This document shows, one piece after another, positions 46,006 to 55,849 of a DNA stretch of 64,000 bases. This DNA is from JANRJY01 sp033763735. Lineage in GTDB: Bacteria > Bacteroidota > Bacteroidia > Cytophagales > UBA9547. Below the pieces are notes generated by a model. The model had not been told where the DNA came from and searched no databases. It saw only the letters and a program-made list of their open reading frames with translations. The stretch covers positions 1-64,000 of the forward strand of contig JANRJY010000003.1 of NCBI GenBank assembly GCA_033763735.1, in the 5' to 3' direction. The translations under genes were made by a program, and so were the position numbers. Position 1 is the first letter of the stretch. Each line of letters opens with the position of its first letter.

Positions 46006-46509
46006 ATGAAAAGAATCGGACTCATTTCAGATACACACGGATTTTTTGATGAAAAGGTTACCAAATATTTCGAATCATGCGATGAAATATGGCATGCGGG
46101 AGATATTGGCAATAAGCATGTAATAGATAAATTAAGCGCAATAAAACCAATTAAAGCAGTTTATGGGAATATTGATGGCGTAGAAATTAATTCTAAATAT
46201 CCTGAAAATCTTTTTTTTGAAATTGAAAACACTAAAGTACTTATCACGCATATTGGTGGCAAACCAGGTAAATATCCAAGTCGGGTTAAAAAGCTTTTAA
46301 CCGAACTAAAGCCGGATATTTACATGTGCGGACATTCACATATGCTTCAAATACAATCTGATCCACTTTTCAATAATTTGTTATTTATCAATCCGGGAGC
46401 TGCTGGTAATGAAGGATTTCATAAAACAAAAACAATAATGACATTTGAATTGGAAAACAAAAAAGTGAATAATATGAAAGTTATTGAGCTTGGAAAAAGA
46501 GGACTATAG
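46006..46509 (+). CDS. YfcE/MJ0936 family phosphodiesterase
   Basis: 167 residues of a calcineurin-like metallophosphoesterase. Metal ligands are visible: ISDTHG near residue 8, AGDIG near 36, YGNIDG near 58, ITHIGG near 84, and CGHSHM near 108. Family members hydrolyse phosphodiesters such as cyclic nucleotides in vitro; the natural substrate is usually unknown. The gene is followed after 63 bases by trpA, on the same strand. Confidence 0.9.
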   Translation: MKRIGLISDTHGFFDEKVTKYFESCDEIWHAGDIGNKHVIDKLSAIKPIKAVYGNIDGVEINSKYPENLFFEIENTKVLITHIGGKPGKYPSRVKKLLTELKPDIYMCGHSHMLQIQSDPLFNNLLFINPGAAGNEGFHKTKTIMTFELENKKVNNMKVIELGKRGL

Positions 46510-46572
46510 GTAATTTTAATTTTTATCTAAAATCAATTAAAAATAAAAATAGTTTTGCATAAATTTTATTCA

Positions 46573-47346
46573 ATGACAAACCGAATTGATACGCTTTTTT
46601 TAACCAAGAAATCCAATATTCTTTCAATTTATTTCACCGCTGGATATCCAAATTTAACTGATACAGTACCTATTATTGAAGCTTTGCAAGCCAATGGAGT
46701 CGACTTGATTGAAATTGGAATGCCTTTTTCTGACCCTTTAGCAGATGGTCCTGTAATTCAGGATAGTAGTACACAAGCTTTGCAAAATGGCATGAGTATT
46801 CCAATCTTATTTGAACAATTAAAAAACATTAGAAAAAATGTAAGTATTCCTTTGATACTCATGGGGTATATTAACCCAATTATGCAATTTGGAATTGAAA
46901 AATTTGCAAAAAAAGCTTCAGAATTAGGAATAGATGGTATTATAGTTCCAGACTTGCCAATAAAAGAATATTTAAATGAATTTAGAGCTTTTTTCGATGC
47001 ACACAATCTTCGAAATATTTTCCTGATTACACCACAAACAACTGAAGATAGGGTAAGATATATAGATGATAATTCGAAGGGATTCATTTATATGGTATCA
47101 TCGTCAAGTACTACTGGCACAAAAGATGGTACTTCCGATGGTCAGATTAGTTACTTTGAAAGGATTGAAAGTTACAATCTAGAAAATCCAAGATTAATTG
47201 GGTTTGGAATTAAGGATAAGCAAAGTTTTGAAAAGGCTTGCAAGTATGGTAATGGCGCTATTATAGGAACTGCTTTTGTACAGCAAATGTCTAAAAACGA
47301 ACCTGTTGAATCAAAAGTTAAATCTTTCATTCAAGCACTTTTTTAG
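46573..47346 (+). CDS. trpA: Tryptophan synthase alpha subunit
   Basis: 257 residues from the ATG at 46573; an upstream TTG would add six. The catalytic Glu lies in LIEIGMPFSDPLADGP, with the second catalytic Asp in the same block, and the phosphate-binding GFGIK motif is present. The alpha subunit splits indole-glycerol phosphate to indole. Unusually, no trpB or other trp gene is near; the gene stands between a phosphodiesterase and a convergent symporter, whose end overlaps it by 20 bases. Confidence 0.95.
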   Translation: MTNRIDTLFLTKKSNILSIYFTAGYPNLTDTVPIIEALQANGVDLIEIGMPFSDPLADGPVIQDSSTQALQNGMSIPILFEQLKNIRKNVSIPLILMGYINPIMQFGIEKFAKKASELGIDGIIVPDLPIKEYLNEFRAFFDAHNLRNIFLITPQTTEDRVRYIDDNSKGFIYMVSSSSTTGTKDGTSDGQISYFERIESYNLENPRLIGFGIKDKQSFEKACKYGNGAIIGTAFVQQMSKNEPVESKVKSFIQALF

Positions 47347-49012
47347 GTTGTTTTATCAAGGCTTGTACCATCCAACTAATTGTTATTACTAATATACAAC
47401 CGATTGCATTATACCACAAGTAAGGGATTTTGGTGAAATAATAACAATAAAATACGATGGCTTCTGTAAGGATAGCTGCAATAAACACGGGCGTACCCTT
47501 TAATTTTTTGAAGTAAAATGCGGCTATAAATACACCCAAAACCGTACCGTAAAACAATGAACCCATTACATTAACTACCTCAATTAGGCTTCCCAAATTT
47601 CCTGCGAGTTCAGCAAATCCGACACAAACTACACCCCAAATTAAGGTGCTTACTCTGGAAGCCTTTAAATAATGGGCGTCACTTTTCTCTTTTACAATAC
47701 TTTTTTTGTAAACGTCCACTACTGTTGCTGATGCTAAGGAACTCAATCCAGATGCCATTGACGACATTGAAGCCGAAAAAATAACTGCAATTAATAATCC
47801 TATCAAACCGGTTGGCAAATGTGTAGTTACAAATCGAAGAAATATATAATTTGTATCATTTTCATTCGATAAAAGCGGACTTCTGGCTTTTGCAATTTTT
47901 GACACATCTTTGCGAAGTTGCTTTATTTGATTGTCCGATTCTTTATATTCAATCAATTGATCTTTCGTATAATTACCGGTTGCAATTTTAAATGCAGCTT
48001 CTTCTCTTTGGTTTCGTGCTTCTTTAAATTCCATTTCCTTTGCCTTAAATTCTGCGGCATATGAACTTTTGTTTATTGCTTTTTCTTCAATTGGATTATA
48101 AAAAAGTGGCCCGGAATTAAATATATAAAAAACATAAACCAAAACGCCAATTAAAAGTATCCCAAATTGCATTGGGATTTTTACAAATCCATTCAAAAGC
48201 AAACCCATGCGACTTTCTTTGATTGAACTGCCTGAAATATACCTTGCCACTTGCGATTGATCGGTACCAAAGTACGAAAGCGACAAAAACACACCGCCAA
48301 TTACACCCGTCCATATATTGTATTTGCTAGTAGGGTCAAAACTTAAATCAACGGCATTGAGTTTGCCTAATTTACCTGCTAAGGTTAAGCTTTCAACAAA
48401 TCCTATTTTTTCGGGTAAGAGATATACAATAAAAACTCCTACAAATGCCATGACTGCCAGAACTAATAACATTTGATAATGATGCGTAAAACCTACGGAT
48501 TTGCTTCCCCCCGAAATTGTATAAATGGAAACCAGTACACCAATTATTATATTGGTAACCAACGTGTTCCATCCCAGAATCACTGATAACACTAAAGCAG
48601 GCGCATACATACTAATACCTGTTGTAAGTCCTCTTTGTAACAAAAACAAAATAGCAGTAAGCGACCGTGTTTTGCCATCAAATCTTTTTTCCAAAAATTC
48701 GTAGGCAGTGTAAACCTTCATATGATGAAATAAGGGTACAAAAGTGATTGAGATGATTACCATAGCAATTGGTAAACCAAAATAGATTTGAATAAATCGC
48801 ATACCATCATCAAATGCCTGACCGGGAAGTGATATAAAAGTAATGGCACTTGCTTGTGTAGCCATTATGGACAAACATATGGAGTACCAAGGAAATTGGT
48901 GTGTGCCCTTCAGATATGCTTCCGTGTTGTTTTGTCCTTTGCTATTAAATATCCCTAAAAGTACAATTCCGCTTAGCGTTGCTATTAATATAATCCAATC
49001 GATATAGCTCAT
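47327..49012 (-). CDS. Sodium:solute symporter (SSS family)
   Basis: 561 residues with about 13 transmembrane helices. The N-terminal GTHQFPWYSICLSIMATQASAITFISLPG segment (sodium site region), the SMYAPALVLS helix and the ASMSSMASGLSSLASATVVDVYKK motif are typical of SSS permeases. A charged loop of ~75 residues (about 320-395) between helices 8 and 9 is a frequent feature in Bacteroidota members. The substrate is unknown. The gene begins with an ATGA overlap with an upstream 40-residue membrane protein, so the two are translationally coupled. Confidence 0.9.
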   Translation of the reverse strand: MSYIDWIILIATLSGIVLLGIFNSKGQNNTEAYLKGTHQFPWYSICLSIMATQASAITFISLPGQAFDDGMRFIQIYFGLPIAMVIISITFVPLFHHMKVYTAYEFLEKRFDGKTRSLTAILFLLQRGLTTGISMYAPALVLSVILGWNTLVTNIIIGVLVSIYTISGGSKSVGFTHHYQMLLVLAVMAFVGVFIVYLLPEKIGFVESLTLAGKLGKLNAVDLSFDPTSKYNIWTGVIGGVFLSLSYFGTDQSQVARYISGSSIKESRMGLLLNGFVKIPMQFGILLIGVLVYVFYIFNSGPLFYNPIEEKAINKSSYAAEFKAKEMEFKEARNQREEAAFKIATGNYTKDQLIEYKESDNQIKQLRKDVSKIAKARSPLLSNENDTNYIFLRFVTTHLPTGLIGLLIAVIFSASMSSMASGLSSLASATVVDVYKKSIVKEKSDAHYLKASRVSTLIWGVVCVGFAELAGNLGSLIEVVNVMGSLFYGTVLGVFIAAFYFKKLKGTPVFIAAILTEAIVFYCYYFTKIPYLWYNAIGCILVITISWMVQALIKQPKKVLE

Positions 49013-49131
49013 GAAAAATATTTTGTAAAAATAAAAAGCAAAATAATGACTACAACCAATTGAATTAGCGAAAAAACATATAAGTTTCTCCAGTTTTTGC
49101 CAAATGGTGGTGTATCTTCTATATGATTCAT
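49009..49131 (-). CDS. 40-residue single-helix membrane protein coupled to the symporter
   Basis: The frame reads MNHIEDTPPFGKNWRNLYVF and continues into a ~17-residue hydrophobic helix (SLIQLVVVIILLFIF) with a short TKYFS tail. Its stop codon overlaps the symporter ATG as ATGA. The short acidic start, central aromatic stretch and one transmembrane helix resemble the small partners encoded upstream of other SSS transporters (the DUF4212/DUF485 type), although no family is claimed because of its small size. Confidence 0.6.
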   Translation of the reverse strand: MNHIEDTPPFGKNWRNLYVFSLIQLVVVIILLFIFTKYFS

Positions 49132-49151
49132 TAGTATTGTTTTAAAATACA

Positions 49152-49174
49152 AAAGGGCTTTATTCAAGCCCTTT
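49152..49174 (-). terminator. Terminator after the PpiD-like gene
   Basis: A 9-base-pair stem (AAAGGGCTT/AAGCCCTTT) with a 5-base loop; on the minus strand it is followed by a TTTTG...TTTT stretch. It separates the foldase gene from the symporter unit. Confidence 0.75.
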
Positions 49175-49230
49175 GTTGGTTTATTAATTACTCTGAATAT
49201 AATTTACAAAACACTGATTTTACGTCAGTT

Positions 49231-51339
49231 CTAATAAAACTTGTATTTATAATCAGTTACGTCAGCACCTTCTTTTATAGCTTCATTTATTGAATAGTCA
49301 ATTCTATTAGCAGCCATATTTGCAATAGAATTTTTGTACATGCTGTAATCACCTATTTCTCCGGGTTTTTCTACAGAATTTGTTCTTACCAAAACTACTC
49401 CAGAATTCCCTTTAATTGGTTTTGATGATGCTCCAGCAGCCATTCCAAATAATTTTCCTATTGCTTCAGGTTCAAATCCGGCATTACCTAAAGTTGGATT
49501 GGAAAAACTAACGGCCATAGCACTTTGAATTTGAATATTATTACCTATTTTTTGTGCTGCTTGAGGTAAATCGTTGGTTTCAGCACCAATTTTTTCTAAA
49601 ATTTTGTCGCCTTTTAATTCATTAGTAAGCTGATACACAATTTGATACTTATTAGCTTCAATATTCACTTTCCCTTTCTCATACTTGTTTCTTAAAACTG
49701 CCACTACAAATTGGTTGTCAATTTCTATTATGGGTGACAATTGTCCTTCTTTGGCCTCAGTAAATATCCATCGAATGATTTCTTTTGGATTAGAAAGATT
49801 GTTAATGTAAGGAGTAGATGCAGTAATGTTTGGTGCTTGTAATTTTACAATGTTAGGGTTTGATTTTACATAAGCGTCAAGTCCTTCGGCATCTCTACTT
49901 TGAATGGAAAGTTGTTCTGCTTTTTGATAAACGGAATCACGGGTTTCATCACCTGAAGTAATGGTTTTGTCGACAGCAGCAATTTGATATTTTTTATTGG
50001 TTTTAGTTTCTGTAACTTTAATTATATGGTAACCGAATTGTGTTTCAACCGGATTGTCAAGTAAACCTTTTTTTGTAGCACCAAAAACTGCATTTTGAAA
50101 TTCTTTTACCATTCTGCCTTGTCCAAACCATCCAAGGTCACCCCCTTGTTGTGCAGTACCATCTGTGCCGTAGCGTGCTGCCATCATTTCAAAAGAAGCT
50201 CCTTTTTTAATTTTATTTAATACCATGCGGCAAGAGTCCATGGCTTTACGTTTGTCTTCAGGACTTTCGCTATTCCATCGGAACAATATATGCGATGCTT
50301 TAGCTGCATAAGCGGTGTCGTCCAACATATCCATTATTTTGTAAATTTTATAAGTACCTCCTGTTATAAATGGACCATAAACTGAATCTTTTTGAAATCC
50401 GGAACGAGTTTTCAAGTCTTCAGGTAATTCTCCTGGGTTCATCCAACTTGGTGGTACATGGTTATCTGCATTTACTGCTGAAAACATGGAATCATCTTCT
50501 GACTTTTTAAAATCTTGTATGGTTTGGTTGATATCAGCTAAAAATTCAACCGTATCTGCACGGGCCGGGATTATTGGGAATGTTACATATTCAATATTGG
50601 CACTTGCATCAAGTGGATATTTGGCTTTGTTTTTATTAACATACTCTTCAATGGCAGTTTCAGTAATTTGAACCTCATTGTCAGGAATTATAGAATAAGG
50701 AATATGAACATATTGTCCGGAAGCTTTCATATTTTGTGATTCAAATTCTCTTCTCGCTTCAGCAGTAGTTACGTACACCGTTTTTTTAAGTAACGCTTCG
50801 TATTTGGAACGAATTCTGTCAGCAGGAAGGTTTTTTTCAAAATTAAACCAAATGGCTTGTTGTTTTTGCTCCATACGATTGATGTTTTGCAAGTAATTGA
50901 TTACTAAGCTTCTGTCGAATTGTCCAGTCGTAGGGTTACGGAACGATTGAAATATTGCAGGGTGCACATTGCGACCTTGAACCATATCAATAGTTTCTTC
51001 TTTGCCTACAACAATTCCTAATTCATCAAACTCTTTTTGATAAGCTACCTCAAATATTAATTGATTCCATGCTTGAGGTATAAACTGTTGCATTTCTTTT
51101 TCTCCCGGAGTTTTTTCGGTATTCAAATAATAAGTATAACGCATTTCGTTCAGTTCTTCTTCAAAACGCTCCACCGGTATTTTTTTTCCGTTAATTTCAG
51201 CAACATTTCTTTCGTTATTACCACGAAGTACCGAATTGGGCGAAAGTACATCACCACCTACAATAAAAAGTCCAAGACCTATTGCTACCACACCGATTGC
51301 CCAACCTGCACGTTGTCTTAATTGTCCTATAAGAGCCAT
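49231..51339 (-). CDS. Membrane-anchored peptidyl-prolyl isomerase (PpiD/SurA-like)
   Basis: 702 residues. A short cytoplasmic start and one transmembrane helix (about 14-34, GWAIGVVAIGLGLFIVGG) anchor the protein; the periplasmic part has a SurA-N-like helical domain and a parvulin domain (about 340-440, KASHILFRWNSE, ARYGTDGTAQQGGDLGWFGQG, TQFGYHIIKVTE). This is the PpiD layout of the inner-membrane foldase that helps outer-membrane proteins fold. A second, degenerate parvulin-like region may follow. Divergent from apt; ends in a strong terminator. Confidence 0.88.
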   Translation of the reverse strand: MALIGQLRQRAGWAIGVVAIGLGLFIVGGDVLSPNSVLRGNNERNVAEINGKKIPVERFEEELNEMRYTYYLNTEKTPGEKEMQQFIPQAWNQLIFEVAYQKEFDELGIVVGKEETIDMVQGRNVHPAIFQSFRNPTTGQFDRSLVINYLQNINRMEQKQQAIWFNFEKNLPADRIRSKYEALLKKTVYVTTAEARREFESQNMKASGQYVHIPYSIIPDNEVQITETAIEEYVNKNKAKYPLDASANIEYVTFPIIPARADTVEFLADINQTIQDFKKSEDDSMFSAVNADNHVPPSWMNPGELPEDLKTRSGFQKDSVYGPFITGGTYKIYKIMDMLDDTAYAAKASHILFRWNSESPEDKRKAMDSCRMVLNKIKKGASFEMMAARYGTDGTAQQGGDLGWFGQGRMVKEFQNAVFGATKKGLLDNPVETQFGYHIIKVTETKTNKKYQIAAVDKTITSGDETRDSVYQKAEQLSIQSRDAEGLDAYVKSNPNIVKLQAPNITASTPYINNLSNPKEIIRWIFTEAKEGQLSPIIEIDNQFVVAVLRNKYEKGKVNIEANKYQIVYQLTNELKGDKILEKIGAETNDLPQAAQKIGNNIQIQSAMAVSFSNPTLGNAGFEPEAIGKLFGMAAGASSKPIKGNSGVVLVRTNSVEKPGEIGDYSMYKNSIANMAANRIDYSINEAIKEGADVTDYKYKFY

Positions 51340-51514
51340 TGATTTTTAAAATTTATATTAGTTACCCTTCAAAAATGGGTTTGCAAAGTAAATGTGATTT
51401 CATAAATTATCAAAATTCATTGTAAATTGTTTGTAAATAAAACTATTAACATTCGTTAAGTTTTCATTATTTTGTTAAAACAGTCTAAAAATAAAATCAC
51501 TTTTTTATATATAA

Positions 51515-52057
51515 ATGGAAATCAACATGAATATTACTGACCAAATTATTGAATCCATCCGCGAAATAAAGGACTTTCCTAAGCAAGGTATATACTTTAA
51601 AGATATTACCCCTATTCTTAAGAAACCGGATTTGTGCAAAGCTATTGCAAATAATATATGTGATAAAGTAAGCGTATTAAAACCCGATGCAGTAGTTGGG
51701 ATTGAAAGTAGAGGCTTTTGGTTTGGGATGCTTATTTCACAGGAACTCAATATTCCATTTGTTCCCATTCGCAAGTTAGGAAAACTGCCTTATGAAACGC
51801 ACACATATACGTATGAACTGGAATATGGCAAAGCTACTATGGAAATTCACACCGATGCTTTGCGAAAAGGAGCAAAAGTAATTGTTCATGACGATTTGCT
51901 CGCTACAGGTGGAACTGCAAGTGCCGCAGCCGAACTTATCAAAATGCAAGGTGCAGAAGTAGCAGCATTTGCGTTTGTAGTAGATTTAACATTTTTAGGA
52001 GGAAAAGAAAAAATTAGAAAATATTCGGAGAATGTAATAAGTCTTGTTGATTATTAA
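51515..52057 (+). CDS. apt: Adenine phosphoribosyltransferase
   Basis: 180 residues (an in-frame ATG four codons later is also possible). The PRPP-binding signature VIVHDDLLATGGTA near residue 128 and the N-terminal KDFPKQGIYFKDITPIL are typical of Apt, which salvages adenine to AMP. The GIESRGFWFG loop is also conserved. It is divergently transcribed from the foldase gene. Confidence 0.95.
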   Translation: MEINMNITDQIIESIREIKDFPKQGIYFKDITPILKKPDLCKAIANNICDKVSVLKPDAVVGIESRGFWFGMLISQELNIPFVPIRKLGKLPYETHTYTYELEYGKATMEIHTDALRKGAKVIVHDDLLATGGTASAAAELIKMQGAEVAAFAFVVDLTFLGGKEKIRKYSENVISLVDY

Positions 52058-52114
52058 ACTTGTAAAAATCAAATACTTTATTAAAATTGTTACAATTATT
52101 TGCAAACATTTAAT

Positions 52115-52122
52115 TAAATTTG
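52115..52122 (+). promoter_or_regulatory. Bacteroidota -7 box TAAATTTG for the CHAT gene
   Basis: A perfect TAnnTTTG box, 46 bases upstream of the ATG at 52169. A TTG lies 25 bases upstream, slightly beyond the ideal -33 distance. Confidence 0.5.
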
Positions 52123-52168
52123 GTCGATAAGTATTGACTAATAATAGATATATTCAGAATTACTTAAC

Positions 52169-55100
52169 ATGAAATTTAGATATTTACTTATTTTAACTTT
52201 TTTGACTGCTATAGCAATTAGCACCTTCTCCCAAATCGAAATACAAAACTTTAAGGTTCAATACGACTCTGCTCGAGTTAATTTCAATAAAGGGAAGTAT
52301 AACGAAACGGCTACTTGGCTAGAAGAAAACCTGCCTACTGCAAAGTTTCAACAAAAAGAAGCAACTTATTGGGACATGAACAACCTCCTTGCCCGTTGTT
52401 ATGTAAAACTTGGCAAGACCAAGCGTGCTGAAGAACATTTCAAAGAAACCATTGCATTTTATGATCAGGATAAGTTGCGTACCCATCCAAATAACCTTTC
52501 TGCCACTATAAACCTTGCTTATTTGTATTTCGGTATGCATAATTACGGTGAAGCAGATAAGTTGTACCTAAATGCCATGAACCTTAAAAGACAGCTGGTA
52601 GGTGAAAAACATCCTGATTTCATAACCCTTCTCAATAATGTGGCAGTTACTTACAACGTGGAAGGATTTAATACAAAGGCGGATTCGTTATATATCTTGC
52701 TTCAAAAAGTCAAAAAGGAAGTGTATTCTGAAAACAGTCCTGAATACATTCAAACACTATATCATAGGGCCAATTTATTTAAAAATATGGGCAGACTCAC
52801 TGAGGCTGAGCCAATGTATGTAACTGTGGTAACTTTTAGAAGGGTAAACCCCGGAGAAAAATCACCGGAATACATGAATTCATACAAACATTTGGGGCAA
52901 TTGTATATGGCACAACGTAGATATACTGAGGCTGAACCTATCTTTTTGCGATTAATTGATCTTAACAAACTGGTTTACAATGAGAAACATAAAGAATATA
53001 CCGAGTCGTTAAACAACTTAGGTACATTGTATATCGCAATGGAGCGATACGGTGAAGCTGAAAAATTATTTACTCAAGTGGCCGAAATCAGAAGAAGCAC
53101 CCTGGGCAAAAATCATATGGAATATGGTGCCGCACTTTCAAACTTGGGATTGTTATATCGTAAAATGTCAAAATACACATTTGCAGAGAAATTTTACAAA
53201 AAGACATTGGATATTTACGAAGATAATGTTGGCAAAAAGCACTCTTCCTATGTGGCTACTTTAGTGAACTTGGCCAGCTTATATCGTGAAATGGGTCGTT
53301 TTCTTGATGCAGAAACTCGTTATAAAAAAGCTAAAGATATTTATGTAGAGACTGTAGGAGAGAATAATGTCGAATATGCCGGGTTATTAAACAATATGGC
53401 TATTTTTTACACTGAAATGGGAAAATATGAACTTGCTGAGAGATATTATCAGGAAAGTTTGATGATTACTGAAAATGTATTGGGAAGTATTCACCCAGAT
53501 TTTGCCAAAACTTTGAACAATTTGGCATCATTATACAAAACTATGGGACGTTATGAAGATGCAGAAGGCATGTACCTTAGAGCTTCAAAAATTACCAGAG
53601 AAGCTATGGGAGAAAAAAACTTTGACTATGCTACATCACTTAACAACCTAGGTGCTTTGTATGAAATAATGGGTCGATATAAAGAATCGGAAGATTACTA
53701 TAAAGAAGCCCTTAAAACCATTCAAATAATATTTGGCGAAAAGCACCCGGTGTATGCCAATCAATTGAATAACATTGCAGGTTTGTATGACTTAACTAAA
53801 GAATACGCTGAAGCTGAAAGACTTTATAATCAGGCACTTGAAATTCAGTCACAAGTTCTAGGCGAAAAACACCCTGACTATTTGGCTACATTAAATAACT
53901 TGGCACTATTACAACAAAAAACCGGTAATTTTGATAAAGCCGAAGAACTTTACAAGCGCAATGTCAATAAATCAAAAGCAACTTTTGGAGTAAAACACCC
54001 TAGTTATGCAACTGCTTTGGTGAATTTGGCTGGTTTGTATGAAGCTATGGCGAAGTACAGAGATGCAGAATCGCTTTATAATACGGCTTTAGCCATTAGG
54101 AAAGAAGCTTTGGGACAAGAACATCCTGATTATGGAAAAACTTTGACGAGCTTGGCAAGATTGTACACCGTTCTGAATCAGTATGTAAAGGCCGATTCAA
54201 TGTGGAACAAAGCCATTAGCTTGGATTTGTATGAGATCAAAAAATATTTCCCATCAATGTCTGAAAAAGAAAAAGGTCAATTTTATTCGGGGATTCGGAT
54301 TTATTTTGAACAGTATAATTCCTATGCACTTATCCGAGTGAGAACACAGCCTTCTATTTTAGGTAAAATGTATAATAACCAATTGGCTACCAAAGCTTTA
54401 TTATTAAATGCCTCAAATAAGCTACGTCATACTATTTTAGAGAGTGGTGATACTGTTCTTATACATCACTTTAAAGAATGGTTGAATCAGAAAGAATTTT
54501 TGTCAAAAGTATATGCCATGTCCAATGAAGACAGACAAAATCAGCATATCAATGTAGATTCATTGGAAAGATTGGCAAATGCTTCAGAAAAGGAACTTTC
54601 AAGAAGTTCTGAAACATTTAAGAATGCCAATGACGTTACATTTTACACTTGGCAAGACGTAAAAAAAGCGCTTAAACCCGGTGAAGCAGCTATGGAAATT
54701 ATTCGGTTCCCAAAGTTCAAATTCGATTCTGCAGGTATTTATCAAGATTCCGTTTTTTATGCCGCATTGATAGTTAAACCAACTTCTCAAAATAGTCCTG
54801 AATTAATTTTGATGCGTGACGGAGCTGCAATGGAAACAAAGTTGCTCAAATATTACCGTAATTCAATCAAAACACAAGGTGAAAATGAATATTGTTACAA
54901 ATATTTTTGGAAGGAAATTGCTAACTCATTGAAAGGTTACAAAAAGGTATATGTGTCACCTGATGGAGCTTATAACCAAATGAATATCAATACATTACAA
55001 AACATGCAAACTAAAATGTATGTATTTGATGAAATTGAAGTTCAAATAGTGGCAAATACCAAAGATCTGGTTATTCAAAAACCTGCACAAAATGCTGTAA

Positions 55101-55849
55101 AATCAATTATTCTATGTGGAAATCCTAATTTTATGTTTAGGGAAAAATCTAAAAGGAGCGAAGCTGGATATGATGATCAAAGTATGGAATACAAACAAAC
55201 GCTTCCCCCTTTGCCAGGAACAGAGGCAGAAGTAAAACAAATAGATCAAATTGCTTCACAAAATGCTTGGCAATCAAGAGTATATACTGGTAGCCAAGTC
55301 ACCGAAGAACGCGTTAAGAAATTTGAGAGTGCCAAAGTTATTCATATAGCTACCCATGGATTTTTCGAAAATGATGTTCAGGGAGGCAAAACAGGCAAGG
55401 CAGCTGCAATTTCAGAAAACCCATTATTGCGTTCTGGATTGATGCTTGCAGGATCTGATATAACCATGCAAAACAAAAAAAATGGTTATATACATAGTGA
55501 TACCAAATCGGAAGATGGGATATTAACCGCATATGAGGCTATGAATTTAAGTTTAGATCACACCGACTTAGTGGTACTCTCCGCATGCGAAACAGGGTTA
55601 GGAGAGGTTAAAAATGGAGAAGGTGTGTATGGGTTACAACGTTCGTTTCAAGTAGCAGGTGCCCGATCCATAGTAAATTCACTTTGGACGGTTAATGACC
55701 AAACTACCATGTTACTGATGACATCGTTTTATAAAGAATGGATGCGAACAGGAGATCGAAAACAAGCTTTTAGAACTGCCCAGTCAACCGTTAGAAAACA
55801 GTTTTCACATCCTTATTATTGGGGTGCTTTTGTAATGATTGGTGATTGA
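52169..55849 (+). CDS. Secreted TPR-CHAT protein (caspase-like protease)
   Basis: 1226 residues. Signal peptide (about 1-22, ending TFSQ). About 14 TPR units of 42 residues (about 30-690; recurrent patterns such as LNNLASLYxxMGRYxxAExxY and GxxHPxYA), an alpha-helical spacer, and a C-terminal CHAT domain (about 880-1226). Catalytic residues are His1063 in HIATHGFF and Cys1140 in LSACETGLG, so a caspase-like cysteine protease is probably active. CHAT proteins act in cell death, defence and proteolytic signalling. The gene ends on TGA overlapping the ATG of the 7TM receptor gene (TGATG), indicating coupled translation. The export signal places the protease outside the cytoplasm. Confidence 0.9.
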   Translation: MKFRYLLILTFLTAIAISTFSQIEIQNFKVQYDSARVNFNKGKYNETATWLEENLPTAKFQQKEATYWDMNNLLARCYVKLGKTKRAEEHFKETIAFYDQDKLRTHPNNLSATINLAYLYFGMHNYGEADKLYLNAMNLKRQLVGEKHPDFITLLNNVAVTYNVEGFNTKADSLYILLQKVKKEVYSENSPEYIQTLYHRANLFKNMGRLTEAEPMYVTVVTFRRVNPGEKSPEYMNSYKHLGQLYMAQRRYTEAEPIFLRLIDLNKLVYNEKHKEYTESLNNLGTLYIAMERYGEAEKLFTQVAEIRRSTLGKNHMEYGAALSNLGLLYRKMSKYTFAEKFYKKTLDIYEDNVGKKHSSYVATLVNLASLYREMGRFLDAETRYKKAKDIYVETVGENNVEYAGLLNNMAIFYTEMGKYELAERYYQESLMITENVLGSIHPDFAKTLNNLASLYKTMGRYEDAEGMYLRASKITREAMGEKNFDYATSLNNLGALYEIMGRYKESEDYYKEALKTIQIIFGEKHPVYANQLNNIAGLYDLTKEYAEAERLYNQALEIQSQVLGEKHPDYLATLNNLALLQQKTGNFDKAEELYKRNVNKSKATFGVKHPSYATALVNLAGLYEAMAKYRDAESLYNTALAIRKEALGQEHPDYGKTLTSLARLYTVLNQYVKADSMWNKAISLDLYEIKKYFPSMSEKEKGQFYSGIRIYFEQYNSYALIRVRTQPSILGKMYNNQLATKALLLNASNKLRHTILESGDTVLIHHFKEWLNQKEFLSKVYAMSNEDRQNQHINVDSLERLANASEKELSRSSETFKNANDVTFYTWQDVKKALKPGEAAMEIIRFPKFKFDSAGIYQDSVFYAALIVKPTSQNSPELILMRDGAAMETKLLKYYRNSIKTQGENEYCYKYFWKEIANSLKGYKKVYVSPDGAYNQMNINTLQNMQTKMYVFDEIEVQIVANTKDLVIQKPAQNAVKSIILCGNPNFMFREKSKRSEAGYDDQSMEYKQTLPPLPGTEAEVKQIDQIASQNAWQSRVYTGSQVTEERVKKFESAKVIHIATHGFFENDVQGGKTGKAAAISENPLLRSGLMLAGSDITMQNKKNGYIHSDTKSEDGILTAYEAMNLSLDHTDLVVLSACETGLGEVKNGEGVYGLQRSFQVAGARSIVNSLWTVNDQTTMLLMTSFYKEWMRTGDRKQAFRTAQSTVRKQFSHPYYWGAFVMIGD

